Of a stretch of 64,000 nucleotides of DNA, positions 59,150-64,000 are shown in pieces (position 1 is the stretch's first letter; every line of letters starts with the position of its first letter). Position numbers and translations under genes: made by a program. The DNA comes from Pristionchus mayeri (Eukaryota; Nematoda; Chromadorea; Rhabditida; Neodiplogasteridae), in the NCBI GenBank assembly GCA_036245805.1, contig BTRK01000001.1:8494001-8558000 (forward strand). The letters are read 5' to 3'. The notes beneath the pieces were generated by a model, which was not told the DNA's origin, did not search any database, and saw only the letters and a list, made by a program, of their open reading frames with translations.

Positions 59150-61705
59150 CGATGGCTAAAGAGAAGGAAGGTAAGGAGAGCAGGGACGGGAAGGTGAGTG
59201 GTTAGAACTAATGATTGATTATATTTCTCGCATTCTTTCGCTCTGTCTAGCTCATGAGAGATAATGTAATATAGGAGAGTGAGTGATGTATTTGAAACGG
59301 TTTTTCAGTTAAGAATAATTGAGATTATGATTTTCGACATATGATGACTTGATATTTTGCAACCAACAATTTTGAAGATTCATGTTTCACCCAGCATCCA
59401 ATGTTGGCCGATTCACAGATTTCTCAATATTGCTTTGTTCGTTATGAGAAAGTTAACATTATTTTTTCTCCACATTATCGGTTTGCTTTTTTGAATCCAA
59501 GAACTGAGAAGGAATTGGGGTGATTATCATCGAATGCCTCTCGCCGCATCCCGTAGAGTAGCGGAATGGGATGTTTCATGTATTTAAAATCGAGAAGATG
59601 TGAATTATCACTGCAGATCGAATGTCTGATTTTTTAAAAATAATTTATTCGCTGAGCGAACACTTTTGAAACAATCGAGACACGACAGCAGCGAACAGGA
59701 AGTTTCCCGTTGTCGCTTTTCTTCATTAGACGATACGAACAAATATATTAATTTCTTTCGCTGTCCCCTTTCTGAAGAAAAATATTATTATTTTGTAACA
59801 TTTGCGCAAATAGACATGCATTTATCTCAGTGGTCAGAAGAAGTCATGCAGATGAAGTCTCAGCGGCCAGAAGTCATCGCGTCACCTACGAAAATGAGCG
59901 AACTTTGGAATCATCAGATCGGATTTCAATTGGGAGAGGAGATGAGTGAGCGATGAGATGGAGAACAGTACAAACAGAGGATTGAATGGTGAGCGAATGA
60001 CATTCGAGAAGTTTTTTTGCTTTCTCAATAATATTTTAATTATTTACTTGACCACCGTCAAACATTGTTGGCCTTCTCACCGCGGATGCTATTGTATAAA
60101 CGATAGAACATAAATAAGCCATCCTACTTTGAAACTATTTTTTTATTCAGACTCACTCGGATCTCTTCTGGTCTCTTCTTCTGGTGAATCTTTGTGAGAT
60201 GAGGCCTCATATAAGGCGAGGAAATTGGCTAGATCGAGAGACGACTAGAAAAAGTCATTCACCACTAAGCTCAACGTATCGTCTCGTATAGCGGCTGTAC
60301 TACAGCAAGATACTGCTATGGAAATGCTCGAAAACATTAAATAGTGATTGTGGTTCATCTAGATTCGTGCACATGTGATGCGCCTTACCAAATTGCGGTA
60401 CGGTTAAAGCAAAGGTTGAATTGTTAAAGAACTAGGTGAATCCGGGATAATGAAAGTGATTAAGAAAATAGGGAAAGTCAAGATTCGTTTATTGTGGTTT
60501 CGGGCATGGCATACTTCTGAAAACAAAAAAAAAGTTTCAACGACCTCAGCTCAATCCCCATCTCATGATTATGGCTCACAGGGGGAATATTTTGTACAAA
60601 GTAGAGAAATTGTTTTCATCGAGTATTATCTATCATTTAGTACAATTTGATCAAGTCGGTCGCCTCAAGAGAGAGAAGTTGAGCTTCCTCAATATTCTTT
60701 TATTTTTCTGGAAACGCCAAAAGTATTACATTATTACATTATTTATACGACGTGAAAAAATCGTAACACTTTAAAACGGACATTATGTGAATTCCTGCTG
60801 CAGTCATTTACTTTAGAGCACGCGATCACCTCTGATTAATTAGTCTAACTCCAGAGATGGGTATATTAAAAAACACTTAATCCCTTTCGATTGCCAGTAT
60901 TTCATCCTTTTCCAGTATCGCTATAATTCATCGGTTGCTTCTTGCAGCTGCAGGAAAATAAGAACGATATTGTCGAGTGGAAGGAAGGGTTGTAGATACG
61001 AATGAGTGGAAGGGATTGATGAATGAACGATTATACTTGTGACTTTTCGAGGGGGAGCGTCAGTCCAACAATACAAACTGCGTACATGAAAATTCTCGCT
61101 TCTCATTCTCTCTTTATTCGATGCGTTCTTCTTTTGCTAATGTCTGGTCGAAAAACTGAGCTAATACAAAATAAATCAATTCTTTTTGTTTTGAAGAATT
61201 GTTGCAGGTATGTTAAAATATGCGAGGTGGATTTTCGTATTCGTAATGCCTCGGTTATGCAAATGAAATCACCATTTGTTGTACCATATCGCATTTTTCT
61301 TCTTGCATATTATCTTTTTATCCTGGATAGGTGATTATGATGGCTTTGACGATACACAAGAAGGAGAATGAAATGGAATACCCAGAGGAGAGAAAATTAA
61401 GAGAAAGTGTTATCGGAGACGCGCTCATGAACATTATTTTCATTTTCAGTCGAGCCTGCTAATTGCATCATTCACAAGTTTACTATAATATTACTGATTG
61501 CGAACGATTTCCCACATCTTATCTCTCGAATTGACTAAATTGTTCAAAATTCCATTCCTTCTATGCACAATCTCAAACAACGATAAACAATCACGATATA
61601 GTGCCTCGACTCACCCTTCCTTCTGCCCCTCGATGTCTCCAGCAGACTATGATACGTTGCAGCTCCAAAAGGAGAACGATGATGGCAGAAAGACTGAAAA
61701 ATAAG
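59150..61705 (+). CDS. Candidate exons of an unrecognised plus-strand gene
   Basis: ATG at 59151 opens MAKEKEGKESRDGK and meets a good GTGAGT donor (59193). Further exon-like pieces are part of 59666-59956 (WSEEVMQMKSQRPEVIASP), 60947-60989 (LQENKNDIVEWKEG between TTGCAG and GGGTTG), and 61630-61704 (ADYDTLQLQKENDDGRKTEK, then a stop). The pieces are hydrophilic and could form a small charged protein, but I could not chain them in one frame with certainty and no domain is known to me. Only splice signals and composition support this. Confidence 0.25.
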
Positions 61706-62336
61706 TTTCAAATTTGAATGGTACATTCGTGTTCCAACTATCAGGTAAAATCATCCGATTTGCGCATATCAACAATAACTTATAAAACAAATCAACTATC
61801 AGCTCACTTTATTAGAAAGGATACTCGCTGAAGGTGGTGTAACTACCGAGGTGATGCATTAACTGCATTTTTGACATTTTAGTGTTTGGTGGACAGTGTG
61901 CAGAACCAGTGCATCAGGGTCTCCCATCGAACAATAGCCATATTCTGAATAGTCAAACCGACTCGTGCATCTATTCCACTCTGACAACTTCAGTTATCTC
62001 TCTCTTCCATATTTAAGCAACCAAACATGCAATGACAGATTCAGGATATTGTAATGTAGTATTAGATTACCAGGTCAACATTCTCAATTGTTAACCGTCC
62101 ATTTTGTTCATACAATGCAATGTTATAATCGATAATAAATAAAGTGTAACTAACGTTCTCTCAATTCAATTTCGCAATTACTACATTGCACAACGGAGAG
62201 TCGGAGACCCGGAGCGAGTAATTGGAGAAAATAAAAATACGAAGCTTTTCTCAATATTCGCTAACGATTTCATATCTCGATATCTGTACGCAGCACATCA
62301 CGATAAGAAACGGATGACATTTCCCCCATCCCTTCT
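61706..62336. other. AT-rich stretch, no gene recognised
   Basis: It has no long open frame, no repeat in the window and no tRNA-like boxes. It could hold the 3' part of the candidate gene to its left. Confidence 0.35.
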
Positions 62337-62340
62337 TTAT

Positions 62341-63375
62341 CACGGATCTCCTGTAACAATGCAGGAACCTATGCGACAGAAAAAAATTCCGGTCGTGGAT
62401 TTAGCTGAAATCGGTAGGACTGACCAAAGTGAGGGCGACGACAACGTCTGACCACTCCGTTTTTTTGAAATTTGCATATTGAACCGAGTTATGACCTACC
62501 GCTTGGACTTGTTCTAATTTTTCGATGTCCTTGCATTTAGATTTGTATCTCCGCTAAAAAATATGTAAATGCATATTTTAGATATAGACTGCTCTCGATG
62601 TGCTCCACAATACTGACTTGGTGGTCCAAGACCCTAAACTTTACCGTTTTCGAGATATGGCGTGAAAATCATTACCGCAGAAAAACAGTGTAATAGAACT
62701 ACTCCAATCCCCGATTCTCTCAATGCGCTCCTTTGAATTTGTTTTCTCACCGTATCTCGAAAACAGTTGAGTTTAGGGTCTTGGACCACCAAGTCAATAT
62801 TGTGGAGCACATCGAGAGCAGTCTATATCTAAAATATGCATTTACATATTTTTTAGCGGAGATACAAATCTAAATGCAAGGACATCGAAAAATTAGAACA
62901 AGTCCAGGTTCTCCCTACTGAGTGACGGTATGAAGAGGCGCGAGTTATGAGCAATGAAATAGGTACATGCCCTAATTCGAATGCGGGGAATCAGAATCAA
63001 AAATAAAAATCGTATCCTAAGTGGGTTACGAGTGAGATAATTTGCATATTGTACCCTCAAAAATCGTTTTTCGAGAATATCTACCTGAATATGACATTTC
63101 CGTGTGTTCAGCATAACAGCTGACTTGTAGCTCTCTGTATTTCGAACCGAATGGAAAAAATCGCTCGATGTAGGTCAAAATCTGAGTGAGAAACGTCTTT
63201 CCGAAGCGGTAGGTCATAACTCGGTTCAACATGCAAATTTCGAAAAACGGAGTGGTCAGACGTTGTTGTCGCCCTCACTTTGGTCAGTCCCACCGGTTTC
63301 AGCTAAATCCACGATACAAAATTTTTTCTGTCGCAAAAAGGTCTTACTTTCCTGCATTTTTACAGGAGATCCGTG
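62341..63375. mobile_element. Foldback element C (1035 bp, 4-bp target duplication TTAT)
   Basis: The termini are CACGGATCTCCTGTAA and its complement; TTAT flanks both (62337-62340, 63376-63379). Outer arms of about 160 bp pair well (for example GGACTGACCAAAGTGAGGGC on the left). The interior is asymmetric and holds palindrome D. The CACG start and the 4-bp duplication match foldback A, so a common superfamily is likely. No protein domain is seen. Confidence 0.8.
62505..62905. mobile_element. Palindrome D nested in C (401 bp)
   Basis: The ends are GGACTTGTTCTAATTTTTCG and its complement. Arms of about 150 bp include GTCTTGGACCACCAAGTC and GTAAATGCATATTTTAGATA. It interrupts the left arm of C near GACCTACCGCTT. 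Confidence 0.75.
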
Positions 63376-63479
63376 TTATACTCTTTCGTCTCGATATTTG
63401 GTAACGCGTCCGCAGTTTTTCGGAAGAAATCGGCCAGAAATCTTGTCCGTCACTCTCAGAGGGAGGTCGGCAAAAGACG

Positions 63480-63551
63480 GCGGGCGGCGTGAGTCGAACC
63501 CGCGACATCGTGATAGCGAGACAAGCGCGCGCACCACTCGGCCACGGCCTC
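63480..63551 (-). tRNA. Class II tRNA-like sequence, uncertain function
   Basis: On the minus strand it starts GAGGCCGTGGCCGAGTGG (A box TGGCCGAGTGG) and has a consensus B box GGTTCGACTC in GCGGG-TTCGACT-CACGC. The acceptor strands pair at about 5 of 7 positions, and the anticodon arm is not clear. It may be a nematode-type tRNA with a long variable arm, a pseudogene or the head of a SINE. It shares the D-arm class with the tRNA-like sequences of element J. Confidence 0.45.
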
Positions 63552-64000
63552 AATTGTTGAGCTCGTTCCTTTTCGCGAATAAGTAGAGGCGAGGGATGGG
63601 CGCGCGTGTTCAGCGGGGGGGGGGGGGGGGGAGGGGGAGGGAGAGCGGGGAAGGATGAAGGGAAGCTGGCGGGTGCACGGAGGGCGGAGGGGAGGTGAGC
63701 GAGTGAGCGGAGGTGATCAGGCAGATGGGATACAACGATATGAGGGAATGACAGGTAGCGTATTATCATTTCGAAAAAATAAGCCGATATGAGTGAGAGG
63801 AATAGAGGAAAAGGAGAGGGGGAAGGGGAGGTGAAATGGATTACCTGATCAGGTAATTGTCCTTTGTTACATGATCAGGTAATTCCGAGCTATTTGCCTC
63901 ATTCACACAAATTGAATCGTTGAAACATAACTAATTCGTCATTTCAATTGAGTCGATTGACCGGAAATACCACTATTTTGCGAGAAATGATGGGATGAGC
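63552..64000. other. G-rich low-complexity stretch, no gene recognised
   Basis: A run of about 17 G at 63615-63631 is followed by GAGG-rich text. GATCAGGTAATT occurs twice at 63848-63883. A 141-codon minus frame spanning it is an effect of composition. Confidence 0.5.

Noticed and set aside
63344..63769. 141-codon minus frame with proline runs
   Set aside because: It is produced by the G-run and GAGG-rich text and by the tRNA-like sequence; no domain.

Overview
The window reads as nuclear DNA of a nematode, probably a rhabditid. Coding signal sits in short exons with introns of about 40-190 bp, GT donors and T-rich or short AG acceptors. The short words TACGGTAG and CTACAGTAACC recur throughout, as is common in these genomes. 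The species assignment is inference. Most of the 64 kb is transposon-derived and organised as inverted repeats nested inside inverted repeats. Very little is conventional single-copy gene space.

Layout. 1-5.04 kb holds two tail-to-tail genes: a small plus-strand gene whose end looks like the last helices of a homeodomain, and a minus-strand multi-exon gene with an N-terminal THAP finger and a DDE-type transposase core (Kolobok-like). 5.6-9.25 kb holds foldback element A with a 4-bp target duplication and a 1.7-kb palindrome J whose arms carry a tRNA-like A box/B box. 9.3-19.3 kb holds degenerate tandem arrays of a roughly 230-bp unit followed by a roughly 5-kb non-coding module ('module M'), interrupted by a LINE tail and a TA-flanked MITE. 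20.1-21.2 kb is foldback element B. 21.2-37.15 kb is a large inverted duplication (ID-I, 3.4-kb arms). Its right arm has been invaded by a 3.6-kb TTAA-flanked element encoding a P2X7-C-terminal-like zinc-domain protein (with one stop codon) and a THAP protein. The left arm still holds the exact empty site. 37.3-39.56 kb is a second copy of foldback A with a second copy of foldback B inserted in it. 39.57-57.96 kb is an 18-kb palindrome (ID-II): M, array and a Tc1-like element H on one arm, mirrored on the other, with a LINE-tail palindrome at the centre and a defective mariner in the left arm only. 57.96-64 kb has weak plus-strand exon candidates, a third CACG-ended foldback (C, with a nested palindrome D) and a class II tRNA-like sequence.

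How it fits together. The arms of both large palindromes differ by insertions (mariner, TTAA element, a 254-bp block, a 0.46-kb replacement). This argues for true genomic duplications followed by independent transposition, not an assembly fold-back. A 245-bp TTAA-flanked MITE at 41.4 kb has the same AGGAGGA terminus as the 3.6-kb element, so a TTAA-targeting family appears to have both a gene-bearing and a short form here. Foldbacks A and C share CACG termini and 4-bp duplications. They look like one superfamily of long-armed foldback elements with no visible transposase.

Limits. All family calls come from motifs read by eye. No alignment, profile search or RNA evidence was available. Exon boundaries marked approximate are read from splice consensus and frame continuity only.
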